Source: an uncultured Lachnospiraceae bacterium (lineage in GTDB: Bacteria; Bacillota; Clostridia; Lachnospirales; Lachnospiraceae). Taken from it: DNA of 64,000 nt. Below are positions 49,693 through 59,479 of this stretch, piece after piece. Numbering within the stretch: position 1 is the stretch's first letter; the number at the start of each line of letters is the position of its first letter. The DNA is taken from the NCBI GenBank assembly GCA_947591155.1, contig CANQDA010000010.1:34108-98107 (forward strand), in the 5' to 3' direction. The notes under the pieces were generated by a model. The model made no database searches, was not told the origin of the DNA, and saw only the letters and a list, made by a program, of their open reading frames with translations. The translations under genes and the position numbers were made by a program.

Positions 49693-52110
49693 GTGAACAC
49701 AACATTATCATGGGTAAAAGCATATGTGCCGGATCTGGATGTGACGGCGCAGGAGTTTACCGACGCGATGACCTTGTCCGGCACGAAGGTGGAGGGGTAT
49801 CAGGCCGCGGACCGCGACCTTGCGAACATCGTGATTGGCCAGATCGACCAGATCGAGCGCCATCCGGACGCGGACAAGCTGATTGTCTGCCAGGTGAACA
49901 TCGGCGGAGGCAAGTCGGTGCAGATCGTGACCGGCGCGCCGAACGTAAAAGTGGGCGACAAGATCCCGGTCGTACTGGACGGCGGCCGCGTGGCGGGCAC
50001 GCACGACGGCAAGATGACCGAGGGCGGCATCGAGATCAAGAAAGGCAAGCTGAGGGGCATCGAGTCGAACGGCATGATGTGCTCGATCGAGGAGCTCGGC
50101 TCCAGCAGGGACATGTACCCGGAGGCGCCGGAGTATGGTATCTACATCTTCCCTGAGGACGCCGAGGTGGGCGCGGACGCGGTCGCGGCGCTCGGGCTTG
50201 ACGATGTGACCTTCGAGTTTGAGGTCACGTCGAACCGCGTGGACTGTTTCAGCGTGATCGGCATCGCGCGCGAGGCGGCGGCCACGTTCCGCAAGGAGTT
50301 TCATCCGCCGGTGGTGACGCCGACCGGAAACAGCGAGCAGGCTTCGGATTACGTGAAGGTGACGATCGAGGATGAGGAGCTCTGCCCGCGCTACTGCGCG
50401 AGGATTGTGAAGAACGTGCGCATCGCTCCGTCGCCGAAATGGATGCAGCGCCGTCTGGCGGCCGCAGGCATCCGCCCGATCAACAACATCGTCGACATCA
50501 CGAACTATGTGATGGAGGAGTACGGGCAGCCGATGCACGCCTATGATTACGATCAGCTCGCGGGGCATGAGATCGTGGTGCGCCGCGCATCGAAGGATGA
50601 GAAATTCGTGACGCTGGACGGACAGGAGCGCACGATGGATGAGAACGTCGTGATGATCTGCGACGGCGAGAAGGCGGTCGGCATCGGCGGCATCATGGGC
50701 GGCGAGAATTCCATGATCACGGACAATGTGAAGACGATGCTCTTCGAGGCGGCCTGCTTCGACGGGACGAACATCCGTCTTTCCTCAAAGCGGATCGGCC
50801 TGCGCACGGACGCGTCGGCGAAATTCGAGAAAGGGCTGGATCCAAACAACGCGCAGGCGGCGATCGACCGTGCGTGCCAGCTTGTGGAGGAGCTCGGCGC
50901 GGGCGAGGTGGTCGGCGGCATGGTCGACGTTTACAGCAAGAAGAAGGAGCCGGTGCGCATCCCGTTTGAGCCGGAGAAGATCAACGCGCTGCTCGGTACG
51001 GACGTCTCTGAGGAGGAGATGCTGGGCTACTTCAAACTGGTAGATCTCGAGTACGACGCGGCGGCCCGCGAGGTGATCGCGCCGACGTTCCGCCACGATC
51101 TGTTCCGCACGGCGGATCTGGCCGAGGAGGTCGCGCGTTTCTACGGATACGACAACATCCCGACGACGCTGCCGAGCGGCGAGGCGACCGCGGGCAAGCT
51201 TCCGTTCCACATGCGCGTGAGAGAGGTGGCGGAGGACATCGCGGAGTTCTGCGGTTTCTCGCAGGGCATGATGTACTCGTTCGAGAGCCCGAAGGTGTTC
51301 GACAAGCTGCGCCTTCCGGAGGATTCCCCGCTGCGCACGGCGGTGAAGATCTCGAACCCGCTCGGCGAGGATTTCAGCATCATGCGGACGACCTCGATCA
51401 ACGGCATGCTGACTTCACTCGGCTTCAACTACAACCACAGGAACAAGAACGTCCGTCTGTATGAGCTCGGCAACATCTATCTGCCGAAGGCGCTGCCGCT
51501 CACGGAGCTGCCCGAGGAGCGCATGCAGTTCACGCTCGGCATGTACGGCGACGGCGATTTCTATATGATGAAAGGCGTGGTCGAGGAATTCCTCGACAAG
51601 CTCGGCGTCAGCGGTCACAGGACTTATACGCCGGATACGAAACCGTATCTGCACCCGGGACGTCAGGCGCAGATCAGCTGCGGGGATGTGGCGGTCGGCT
51701 ACCTCGGCGAGGTGCATCCGCTCGTAGCGGACGCGTACGGCATCGGAGAGAAGGCTTACGTGGCGGTGCTTGACATGGACGCATTGACGCCGCTTGCGAC
51801 CTTCGACCGCAAGTACACGGGTATCGCGCGCTATCCGGCCGTGATGAGGGACATCAGCATGGTCGTTCCGAAGGCGATCCTGGCCGGACAGATCGAGGCG
51901 ATGATCAATCAGCGCGGCGGAAAGATCCTGGAGGACTGCCAGCTCTTCGACGTCTACGAGGGCGTGCAGATCAAGCCGGGCTTCAAGTCGATGGCATACT
52001 CGGTCGTGTTCCGCGCGAAGGACCGCACGCTCGAGGAGAGCGATATCACGGCGGCGATGAAGAAGATCTGGAACGGGCTGGAATCGATGGGGATCGAGAT
52101 TCGGTCGTAG
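49693..52110 (+). CDS. pheT: Phenylalanyl-tRNA synthetase beta subunit
   Basis: ADKLIVCQVNIGGGKSVQIVTGAPNV, NNIVDITNYVMEEYGQPMHAYDYDQL, ARYPAVMRDISMVVPKAI; GTG start after ggaggaagagag. Confidence 0.97.
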   Translation: MNTTLSWVKAYVPDLDVTAQEFTDAMTLSGTKVEGYQAADRDLANIVIGQIDQIERHPDADKLIVCQVNIGGGKSVQIVTGAPNVKVGDKIPVVLDGGRVAGTHDGKMTEGGIEIKKGKLRGIESNGMMCSIEELGSSRDMYPEAPEYGIYIFPEDAEVGADAVAALGLDDVTFEFEVTSNRVDCFSVIGIAREAAATFRKEFHPPVVTPTGNSEQASDYVKVTIEDEELCPRYCARIVKNVRIAPSPKWMQRRLAAAGIRPINNIVDITNYVMEEYGQPMHAYDYDQLAGHEIVVRRASKDEKFVTLDGQERTMDENVVMICDGEKAVGIGGIMGGENSMITDNVKTMLFEAACFDGTNIRLSSKRIGLRTDASAKFEKGLDPNNAQAAIDRACQLVEELGAGEVVGGMVDVYSKKKEPVRIPFEPEKINALLGTDVSEEEMLGYFKLVDLEYDAAAREVIAPTFRHDLFRTADLAEEVARFYGYDNIPTTLPSGEATAGKLPFHMRVREVAEDIAEFCGFSQGMMYSFESPKVFDKLRLPEDSPLRTAVKISNPLGEDFSIMRTTSINGMLTSLGFNYNHRNKNVRLYELGNIYLPKALPLTELPEERMQFTLGMYGDGDFYMMKGVVEEFLDKLGVSGHRTYTPDTKPYLHPGRQAQISCGDVAVGYLGEVHPLVADAYGIGEKAYVAVLDMDALTPLATFDRKYTGIARYPAVMRDISMVVPKAILAGQIEAMINQRGGKILEDCQLFDVYEGVQIKPGFKSMAYSVVFRAKDRTLEESDITAAMKKIWNGLESMGIEIRS

Positions 52111-52279
52111 GCAGATTGAAAGAAATTTCAGAAGTGAATTTACACTTGTCCCGGCATTCGAGCGATATTGTCAGTGCCGGGACGAGTCTGCATGGCAGAG
52201 AATGAAATGATTGTGTGTAGAAAGAAATGACATGTATCGTTGACTGACCGTGGACATAAGCGGTAGAATGGAGAATTTC

Positions 52280-54127
52280 ATGAAACTGTATATAGTTCGG
52301 CACGGTGAGACCCCGTGGAACACACAGCTGCGGCTTCAGGGACAGACGGATATCCCGCTGAACGAGAACGGTCGCGCGCTGGCCCGGGTGACGGCGCAGG
52401 CGTTATCCGACGTTCCCTTTGACCTCGCGCTCACAAGTCCGCTTTCCCGGGCGCGCGAGACGGCGGCACTTCTGCTGGCCGGGCGCGACGTGCCTCTGAT
52501 CGACGAAGAGCGGATCCGGGAGATCAGCTTCGGGGCGCTGGAGGGTGTGTATCTGTCCAGAGAAGAACGCGAGGATCCGGATTCGCAGTTTTACCGTTTC
52601 TTCCATGCGCCGGATGAGTATGTGCCGCCGGAGGGCGGAGAGAGTGTGCGCGAGCTCTGTGAGCGCACGGGGGCTTTTCTGAAGGAACTGAAGGCAAAAA
52701 CAGAGTGGCAGGATAAGACGATCCTGGTCTCCACGCACGGGGCGGCGTCGCGCGCGCTGTTGCTCGGCATGACGCATGGCGAAGCGAGGGATCTCTGGGC
52801 GGGCGGCGTGCCGAAAAACTGTGCGGTCACGATCGCAAAGCTGCAGGCAGCAGACGGCGAGTGGGCGATTTTGAAAAAAGACAGGATCTACTATGCTCTT
52901 GAAGACCGGAGAAATCAGGCGCCGGACTACATGACGGGAGAGGTCGCAGATATAAAACAGGATTCCGGGGCATCGGCTGGAAAATCTGGGACAATGGCTG
53001 AAAAGACCGGGATAACGATCGGAAAGTCTGATGCGACGGTCGAGAATTCTGAAACAATGGAAATAAAAGATAAGGAAAGCAAGAGACCGGAGACTTTCGC
53101 TATGAAAACGTCGGACTTCTTTTTCGATTTGCCACAGGAGTTGATCGCGCAGGATCCGCTCGAGGACCGCTCTGCGTCGAGGCTTCTGGTGCTGGATAAG
53201 AAGACCGGGACGATCCGGCATCGCCACTTTCGGGATATCCTGGAATATCTTCATCCGGGCGACTGTCTCGTGCTGAACAACACGAGGGTGATCCCGGCGA
53301 GACTTTACGGCGTGCGCGAGGGCACCGGGGCGATGATCGAGATCCTTCTGCTGAAGAGAAAGGGGAACAACGTCTGGGAGACGCTCGTGAAGCCGGGGAA
53401 AAAGGCAAAGCCCGGGACAAGGATTTTCTTCGGCGAAGGACTGCTTACCGGAGAGGTGATCGACGTCGTGGAGGAGGGAAACCGGTTGATCCGCTTCACC
53501 TACGAGGGCGTGTTTGAGGAAATTCTGGATCAGCTCGGGCAGATGCCGCTTCCGCCGTACATCACGCACGAGCTGAAGGACAAGAACCGTTATCAGACCG
53601 TCTACGCGAAATACGACGGCTCGGCGGCGGCCCCGACGGCCGGACTGCATTTTACGCCGGAGCTGCTCGATGATGTACGCGCGATGGGCGTGCGGATCGC
53701 GGAGGTGACGCTCCACGTCGGACTGGGGACTTTTCGCCCGGTCAAAGTGGAGGATGTGACGAAGCATCACATGCATTCCGAATTTTATCAGATCGACGAT
53801 GAGGCCGCGCATATCATCAACGAGACGAAAGCAGCGGGCGGGCGCGTGGTCTGCGTCGGCACGACGAGCTGTCGGACGATCGAGTCCGCGGCCGCGGAGG
53901 GCGGCACGCTCACAGCGTGCAGCGGCTGGACGGAAATCTTTATCTACCCCGGCTATCGGTTCAAGGTGCTCGACGGCCTGATCACGAATTTCCATCTGCC
54001 GGAGTCGACGCTGCTGATGCTCGTCTCGGCGCTCGCAGGGCGGGAACGCATCCTGAACGCCTACGCTGAGGCGGTGAGAGAGCGGTATCGTTTCTTTTCG
54101 TTCGGGGATGCTATGCTTATTATTTAA
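52280..54127 (+). CDS. Fused ORF: N-terminal histidine phosphatase (phosphoglycerate mutase family) + C-terminal S-adenosylmethionine:tRNA ribosyltransferase-isomerase (QueA)
   Basis: [33 protein letters not shown] ... [11 protein letters not shown]; then [33 protein letters not shown] ... [50 protein letters not shown] in the same frame with no stop. Confidence 0.85.
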   Translation: MKLYIVRHGETPWNTQLRLQGQTDIPLNENGRALARVTAQALSDVPFDLALTSPLSRARETAALLLAGRDVPLIDEERIREISFGALEGVYLSREEREDPDSQFYRFFHAPDEYVPPEGGESVRELCERTGAFLKELKAKTEWQDKTILVSTHGAASRALLLGMTHGEARDLWAGGVPKNCAVTIAKLQAADGEWAILKKDRIYYALEDRRNQAPDYMTGEVADIKQDSGASAGKSGTMAEKTGITIGKSDATVENSETMEIKDKESKRPETFAMKTSDFFFDLPQELIAQDPLEDRSASRLLVLDKKTGTIRHRHFRDILEYLHPGDCLVLNNTRVIPARLYGVREGTGAMIEILLLKRKGNNVWETLVKPGKKAKPGTRIFFGEGLLTGEVIDVVEEGNRLIRFTYEGVFEEILDQLGQMPLPPYITHELKDKNRYQTVYAKYDGSAAAPTAGLHFTPELLDDVRAMGVRIAEVTLHVGLGTFRPVKVEDVTKHHMHSEFYQIDDEAAHIINETKAAGGRVVCVGTTSCRTIESAAAEGGTLTACSGWTEIFIYPGYRFKVLDGLITNFHLPESTLLMLVSALAGRERILNAYAEAVRERYRFFSFGDAMLII

Positions 54128-54207
54128 ATTTCATTTTGGCTTCTGAAAAGTATTTATCGGTGCCATTTTGAAGTCGCTTCATATACGATTGCTTTGAAAA
54201 GTCGGAC

Positions 54208-54236
54208 TTGACATTTTCAAGGTATGGATTTACAAT
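54208..54236 (+). promoter_or_regulatory. Consensus-like sigma-A promoter, putative antisense RNA
   Basis: TTGACA-N17-TACAAT with no convincing downstream sense ORF before the 54284 hairpin. Confidence 0.6.
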
Positions 54237-54283
54237 AATTGTGTCTTATTTGAGGATGGCGTTTTTCACAATAAGATTAAGAC

Positions 54284-54317
54284 GAAAACCTCCAGAGCCG
54301 CTACTCTGGAGGTTTTC
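54284..54317. terminator. Bidirectional terminator hairpin
   Basis: Perfect 14-bp stem GAAAACCTCCAGAG-ccgcta-CTCTGGAGGTTTTC, T-rich on both sides. Confidence 0.8.
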
Positions 54318-54356
54318 TTGTCCGTTATTTACGGTGGACCGGTCCGCAGGCTGTGT

Positions 54357-54446
54357 TTACCGCTCTCTGTCCAGCCATTTGCAAATGAAATACGAGATCA
54401 CACTTGCCATGATAGAGAGGATAGCTTTAAAGATGACATTTTTCAC
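54357..54446 (-). CDS. Tiny hydrophobic peptide (29 aa), candidate type I toxin
   Basis: GTG start after GGGAGGTGA; peptide (M)KNVIFKAILSIMASVISYFICKWLDRER*, one TM helix with basic/charged tail. Confidence 0.6.
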   Translation of the reverse strand: MKNVIFKAILSIMASVISYFICKWLDRER

Positions 54447-54486
54447 TGTTATCACCTCCCTTCCGCTGGAGGTACACAGCATGAAC

Positions 54487-54515
54487 ATAATATCACATAA
54501 TCATAAATGAAGCAA
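54487..54515 (-). promoter_or_regulatory. Putative sigma-A promoter of tiny hydrophobic peptide
   Basis: Minus strand TTGCTT-N17-TATTAT. Confidence 0.5.
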
Positions 54516-54558
54516 CTTAAACTAATATAAAAATGTGTGGCATATTGGAGGAATATGC

Positions 54559-54587
54559 TTGACGATGTGAGAGGAACGTGCTAGTAT
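54559..54587 (+). promoter_or_regulatory. Putative sigma-A promoter of nrdG
   Basis: TTGACG-N17-TAGTAT. Confidence 0.5.
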
Positions 54588-54659
54588 ATTTTTTGTGCAC
54601 ATGATATTGTAGGAAATGATGCATGCAGCACATGATATGGTGTTTTGGGGGATTTGGTT

Positions 54660-55229
54660 ATGAAGTATCATAATATCACGAAGGACGACATGCTCAACGG
54701 CGACGGACTCAGGGTGGTGCTCTGGGTGGCGGGCTGTTCGCACTACTGCGAAGGCTGCCAGAATCCGGTGACCTGGGATCCGAACGACGGCGCGGAGTTC
54801 GGCGAGGAGCAGAAGCAGGAGATCTTTCACGAGCTGGATCAGTCTTATGTCTCGGGGATCACGTTCAGCGGCGGAGACCCGCTCTATAGCACGAACGAGC
54901 CGGTGATCCTGGAGCTTGCGAAGGAGATCCGCGAGAAGTATCCGGACAAGACGATCTGGCTGTATACCGGCTACAACTGGAATTATGTGTGCCAGAGAGA
55001 GATCGCGCAGTACATTGACGTGCTGGTGGACGGAGAGTATATTCAGGCGCTGCGGGATACGCAGCTACACTGGCGCGGCAGCTCGAATCAGAATGTGATC
55101 GATGTGCCGCGGTCGCTGGAGGTGGGCGAGATGATCCTGCACGGCGATGATATCGCTGTCGGAAAGCAGTACGGCGAGTGCCCGTCATGCGATACGGATA
55201 AGGTAGAGCGCGCGGCACAGACCCGGTGA
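54660..55229 (+). CDS. nrdG: Anaerobic ribonucleoside-triphosphate reductase activating protein
   Basis: DGLRVVLWVAGCSHYCEGCQNPVTWDP radical-SAM CxxxCxxC, GITFSGGDPLY, TIWLYTGYNWN. Confidence 0.94.
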   Translation: MKYHNITKDDMLNGDGLRVVLWVAGCSHYCEGCQNPVTWDPNDGAEFGEEQKQEIFHELDQSYVSGITFSGGDPLYSTNEPVILELAKEIREKYPDKTIWLYTGYNWNYVCQREIAQYIDVLVDGEYIQALRDTQLHWRGSSNQNVIDVPRSLEVGEMILHGDDIAVGKQYGECPSCDTDKVERAAQTR

Positions 55230-55350
55230 GCGGACAGGAAGGCATATATTGGAATATAAGTCGAAAATCAGAAGATAGAAAGAAAACGCAAGAGGAAATC
55301 AAAAGAGAGAAGAGAGATTACAAGAGGAAGACACAAGGGGAAGAGCAGAG

Positions 55351-55782
55351 ATGGAAAAGATCAGGATTCAATATCTGAATGATAAGATCAAGCGTCTGGA
55401 ATACATCGATGGCAAATCGGACTGGATCGACCTGCGCGCGGCCGAGGATATCGCGCTGAAGAAGGGAGAGTTCAAGCTTATTCCGTTCGGAGTGGCGATG
55501 CAGCTTCCGAAAGGCTACGAGGCGCACGTCGTGCCGCGCAGCTCGACCTACAAAAATTTCGGGATCATTCAGACGAACCACATGGGGGTCATCGACGAGA
55601 CCTACGCCGGGCCGAATGACTGGTGGTATATGCCGGTGTACGCGCTGCGCGATACCGAGATCCATTTTAACGACCGCATTGCTCAGTTCCGCATCATGGA
55701 GCATCAGCCGAAGATCGTGTTCGAGGAGGGGCCGTTGGACGCGCCGGACCGCGGTGGGATCGGGAGCACCGGGACGAATTAG
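55351..55782 (+). CDS. dut: dUTP diphosphatase
   Basis: [78 protein letters not shown]. Confidence 0.93.
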   Translation: MEKIRIQYLNDKIKRLEYIDGKSDWIDLRAAEDIALKKGEFKLIPFGVAMQLPKGYEAHVVPRSSTYKNFGIIQTNHMGVIDETYAGPNDWWYMPVYALRDTEIHFNDRIAQFRIMEHQPKIVFEEGPLDAPDRGGIGSTGTN

Positions 55783-55823
55783 GCACATCTGATGTTTTCA
55801 GAATAATATTTTTAAGACAAAAC

Positions 55824-55866
55824 ACTTCAGGGAAAGATCCGATCGATTTTCACCCTGAAGTGTTTT
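55824..55866. terminator. Terminator hairpin between convergent dut and arcC
   Basis: ACACTTCAGGG...CCCTGAAGTGTTTTT inverted repeat. Confidence 0.8.
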
Positions 55867-55930
55867 TCAATTTGCCGACCGAAAATGATCCGGTATTCAT
55901 ATGTTACAAAGAACGAGCCTGGTCTACGGA

Positions 55931-56863
55931 TCAAACCTGCTCAATCACCGTCCCGGTCTTGCCGAGGTACGCGTCCAGCGCCTTGTCGATCGACGTGATG
56001 ACCGCCTGACGCCCCGGTTTCTGGAGAACGAAGTTTACCGACGCTTCGATCTTCGGAAGCATTTTATTTTTGCCGAATTCGTTGTTTGCGATATGCTGCT
56101 TCGCCTCGTCCGGCGTCATATGGGTGAGCGGTACGGGAGCGTCGCTTTCGTAGTTGATGATGACGAACTCCTCGTTCGTGAGGATCATCAGCATGTCTGC
56201 GTCAGTGAGGTCCGCGAGCCTGCCGCTGACGAGATCCTTCTCGATGACGGCACTCGCGCCCTTCAGACTGCTTCCCTGCTTGAGCACGGGGATGCCGCCT
56301 CCGCCTCCGGCGATCACGATGTGTCCGGCGGCCACAAGCGCGTTGATCGCGTCGATCTCCACGATGTCAAGCGGTCTGGGCGACGCGACGATGCGCCGGA
56401 AACCCTTGCCCGGCTCTTCGGTCACATAATTCCCCTTTGCCTCCTCCGCCGCAGCCTCCTCGGCAGTCAGATAACGGCCGATCACTTTGACCGGGTGGTA
56501 GAAGGTCTCGTCGTAGGGATCCACGGTCACCTGCGTGAGCACCGTCGCGACCGTGCGGTAGATGCCGCGCAGCAGAAGCTCGGAGCGCAGGGCGTTCTGA
56601 ATGTCGTAGCCGATGTATCCCTGGCTCATCGCGGAGCAGATGGACATCGGGGCGCCGTAGGTCTCATGAAATTTGGCGAACTCGTTCATCGCCGTGTGGA
56701 TCATGCCGACCTGCGGGGCGTTGCTGTGCGTGATGATCAGCTGCGCGCTGTTCTCCACAAGGTCCGCGAGGATCTTTGCGGTGGACTTGAGCGCGGTCTG
56801 CTGTTCCGGAAAGGTGGTGCCGAGGGCCTTGTGCCCGAGCGCAACGACAACTCTTTTTTTCAT
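55931..56863 (-). CDS. arcC: Carbamate kinase
   Basis: KKRVVVALGHKALG, ITHSNAPQVGMI, VTQVTVDPYDETFYHPVKVIG, VIAGGGGGIPV, DADMLMILTNEEFVIINY. Confidence 0.94.
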   Translation of the reverse strand: MKKRVVVALGHKALGTTFPEQQTALKSTAKILADLVENSAQLIITHSNAPQVGMIHTAMNEFAKFHETYGAPMSICSAMSQGYIGYDIQNALRSELLLRGIYRTVATVLTQVTVDPYDETFYHPVKVIGRYLTAEEAAAEEAKGNYVTEEPGKGFRRIVASPRPLDIVEIDAINALVAAGHIVIAGGGGGIPVLKQGSSLKGASAVIEKDLVSGRLADLTDADMLMILTNEEFVIINYESDAPVPLTHMTPDEAKQHIANNEFGKNKMLPKIEASVNFVLQKPGRQAVITSIDKALDAYLGKTGTVIEQV

Positions 56864-56950
56864 ATGGGAAACCTCGTACTTTCATAGAATAGGATGCTTG
56901 AACTGTCTGTTGAAGCGCAACTGTCTGTCAGGGACAACTGCGACAAGACA

Positions 56951-56979
56951 ATTATAGTATTCCTTGTCAGAAAAAGCAA
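56951..56979 (-). promoter_or_regulatory. Putative sigma-A promoter of arcC
   Basis: Minus strand TTGCTT-N17-TATAAT. Confidence 0.55.
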
Positions 56980-57028
56980 ATCTTTTATCTCCCGAAATCC
57001 GCGGCAAAATTTGCGCTTGAAAATAGAG

Positions 57029-57057
57029 GTATATTCGCAGGGGCTGTCCCATATATT
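57029..57057 (+). promoter_or_regulatory. Putative sigma-E-type promoter of spoIIIA operon
   Basis: GTATATT-N14-CATATATT, matches the sigma-E pattern and spacing, ~100 nt upstream of spoIIIAA. Confidence 0.65.
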
Positions 57058-57159
57058 GAAAGTAAGGCGCAGACCGAAACGCCTGCGCTTGAAACAGCAG
57101 GGGTATCAGCCTGAGACATTGATTTTCCGGCTGAAAAGCGCATGGAAGGAAATTGCGGG

Positions 57160-58176
57160 ATGAACAGTGGGGAAAACGCATTCTACGAAATATTCCCCTC
57201 GCGGTTGCGTCAGGTCCTGAAAAGCACAGGACTGGATCTTAAGAAACTCCAGGAGGTGCGGCTTCGCGCCGGGCGTCCGATGCTTTTGCAATACGGCGGG
57301 CAGGAGCACGCTGTGTTGCCGGACGGGACGCTGACGGACACGGCGGCGCAGGGAATCTGTGTGAGCCGCGCGGAGCTCGGCGAGACGCTGGAATATATCT
57401 CGGGCTATTCACTGTATGCCTTTGACGAGGAGATGAAGCAGGGCTTTCTGACCGTGCCGGGCGGGCATCGGATCGGCGTGGCCGGAAGGATCGTCATGGA
57501 AGGAGGATGCGTCCAGTGCATCCGGTACATTTCCTGCATCAACATCCGGCTGTCGCACGAGATTATCGGCTGCGCGGACACGGTGATGGGCTATCTCGTG
57601 TCGGACAAGACGCTCTGCCACACGCTGATCGTGTCTCCGCCGAGGTGCGGGAAGACGACGCTTCTGCGCGATCTGATCCGGCAGATCTCGGACGGCACGG
57701 ATTGGCTTGCGGGAATGACGGTCGGCGTGGTCGATGAGCGCTGCGAGCTTGCGGGATCATATCTCGGCGAAGCCCAAAACGACCTGGGCATGCGCACGGA
57801 CGTGCTGGAGGGCGCCCCGAAGGCGGAGGCCATGATGATGCTTTTGCGCTCTATGTCACCGCAGGTCATTGCGGTCGACGAGATCGGGAGCGGCGAGGAC
57901 AGCTATGCGCTGGAAAATGTATTTCATTGCGGCTGTCGGCTGATTGCGACGGCACACGGCGCGTCGTTTAAGGATATTCGCAAAAGGCCGCTGCTGCGCA
58001 GGATGGCGGAGGAGCAGCTGTTTGACCGCTATCTTATCCTGGAGGGAAATCCGGCCGGCAGCGTGCGCGAAATTCTGGACGGGCAGGGAAATTGCCTGTA
58101 TCGGAGAGACGGAGCCATTCATATCCGGCAAAGCAAAAATAAAAGTGAAAATGAAAATATGGCGGTGTGTCGATGA
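57160..58176 (+). CDS. spoIIIAA: Stage III sporulation protein AA
   Basis: Walker A SPPRCGKTTLLRDLIRQIS, LRSMSPQVIAVDEIGSGED, start of AA-AH gene order. Confidence 0.95.
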   Translation: MNSGENAFYEIFPSRLRQVLKSTGLDLKKLQEVRLRAGRPMLLQYGGQEHAVLPDGTLTDTAAQGICVSRAELGETLEYISGYSLYAFDEEMKQGFLTVPGGHRIGVAGRIVMEGGCVQCIRYISCINIRLSHEIIGCADTVMGYLVSDKTLCHTLIVSPPRCGKTTLLRDLIRQISDGTDWLAGMTVGVVDERCELAGSYLGEAQNDLGMRTDVLEGAPKAEAMMMLLRSMSPQVIAVDEIGSGEDSYALENVFHCGCRLIATAHGASFKDIRKRPLLRRMAEEQLFDRYLILEGNPAGSVREILDGQGNCLYRRDGAIHIRQSKNKSENENMAVCR

Positions 58177-58182
58177 GGAAAG

Positions 58183-58725
58183 ATGAGGGGAACGCGGATG
58201 TGGATCATAGCCAGAACAGCCGGAATGCTCTGCATTCTGACAGCCTGCATTCTGACGGGTCTTTCGCTGGAGCAGCGCCTGAGACGGCGCGGGCAGCTCT
58301 TTCGGGAAATGCAGGAGACGATGATTTTTCTCGAAAAGGAAATGACATACCACAGATCGCCGATCCATGAGGCGTTTTGCTCCGCGCAGAAGCGGTGCGT
58401 GACCGCGCTTGGAAGAGTGTTTTCGGAGGCGGCTGCGCAGGTGGAACAGAGGAATGGACGAAGCTTTCGGGAAATATGGGAGGACGCTTTGGCACGCTTT
58501 ATCCCCGATGGCCTGCTGACACGGGATGAGATGCAGCTGCTTGCCGAAACCTCCGATGCACTGTGCAACACGGACATCGTCATGCAGAAAACGCTTCTCG
58601 GGAAATATGCGGACAGGTTTCGCACGATGAGCGAGGAGGAGGCGAGGATCTGCAGTGAGAAAGGCGGATTATATCGGAGACTTGCGGTCGCGGCGGGCGT
58701 CTTTCTTGTGATTCTGTTTCTCTGA
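58183..58725 (+). CDS. spoIIIAB: Stage III sporulation protein AB
   Basis: Position in operon; GLSLEQRLRRRGQLFREMQETMIFLEKEMTYHRSPIHEAF. Confidence 0.9.
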   Translation: MRGTRMWIIARTAGMLCILTACILTGLSLEQRLRRRGQLFREMQETMIFLEKEMTYHRSPIHEAFCSAQKRCVTALGRVFSEAAAQVEQRNGRSFREIWEDALARFIPDGLLTRDEMQLLAETSDALCNTDIVMQKTLLGKYADRFRTMSEEEARICSEKGGLYRRLAVAAGVFLVILFL

Positions 58726-58836
58726 GAACATCGCGCATCCTTTTGAGACATGAGCTTCACAGCCGGGCGGCGTCTATGCGGGCTTCTGTATTGGCTTCTA
58801 TACGAAACCTCCGCGACCGAAGGGAGAGGACGGAGC

Positions 58837-59031
58837 ATGAGTGTAAATCTGATATTTAAAATAGCGGCTGTCGGGATACTGGTTTCTGTCATGGGACAGA
58901 TCCTCAAGCAGAGCGGCAGGGAGGAGCACGCGTTCCTGACGGGAATTGCAGGTCTTGTACTGGTGCTGTTCTGGCTGATGCCCTATATCAGCCAGCTGTT
59001 CGAGACGGTGAAGTCGCTCTTCGCGCTGTGA
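58837..59031 (+). CDS. spoIIIAC: Stage III sporulation protein AC
   Basis: MSVNLIFKIAAVGILVSVMGQILKQSGREEHAFLTGIAGLVLVLFWLM. Confidence 0.93.
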   Translation: MSVNLIFKIAAVGILVSVMGQILKQSGREEHAFLTGIAGLVLVLFWLMPYISQLFETVKSLFAL

Positions 59032-59040
59032 GGTGGAGAA

Positions 59041-59424
59041 ATGAATGTGATAAAAATTGCCTGCCTCGGGCTGTCCGGCGTGATGCTGGGCCTGTTCCTG
59101 AAACAGATCAAATCACCGTTTGCGGAGCTGATCAGTCTGGCGACCTGCCTGCTGATTATTTTTTACACTCTGACCAGGCTCTCGTCCGTGTTTGAACTGA
59201 TCAATACGATCGGCGGCTATTTTTCAGAACAGAAAGACTACTTCAAGATCCTGCTGAAGATCATCGGGATCACCTATGTGGCGGATTTCGCATCCAACAT
59301 CTGTAAGGACGCGGGATACAGCGCGATCGCCGGGCAGATCGAGATATTCGGCAAGATCTCGATCCTCGCGATCAGCTCGCCGATCATTCTGGCGCTGCTT
59401 GAGACGATCTACGGATTTCTGTAA
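59041..59424 (+). CDS. spoIIIAD: Stage III sporulation protein AD
   Basis: KIIGITYVADFASNICKDAGYSAIAGQIEIFGKISILAISSPIILALLETI. Confidence 0.94.
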   Translation: MNVIKIACLGLSGVMLGLFLKQIKSPFAELISLATCLLIIFYTLTRLSSVFELINTIGGYFSEQKDYFKILLKIIGITYVADFASNICKDAGYSAIAGQIEIFGKISILAISSPIILALLETIYGFL

Positions 59425-59479
59425 AGGAACTTGCAGGGATGTTTCCGGGGACGTTCCCGGAGACTGGGACAGGGAAGCT

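Noticed and set aside
52403-53995. 530-aa minus-strand ORF
   Set aside because: Antisense to the phosphatase-QueA ORF; low-complexity Arg/His/Leu-rich translation typical of mirror frames in GC-rich genes; no recognisable motifs.
54208-54510. Plus-strand ORFs of 100 aa and 60 aa
   Set aside because: No RBS or motifs; they run through the terminator hairpin and are antisense to the tiny hydrophobic ORF, so the region looks like an antisense RNA locus.
55901-56887. 328-aa plus-strand ORF
   Set aside because: Antisense shadow of arcC, which has clear carbamate kinase motifs.
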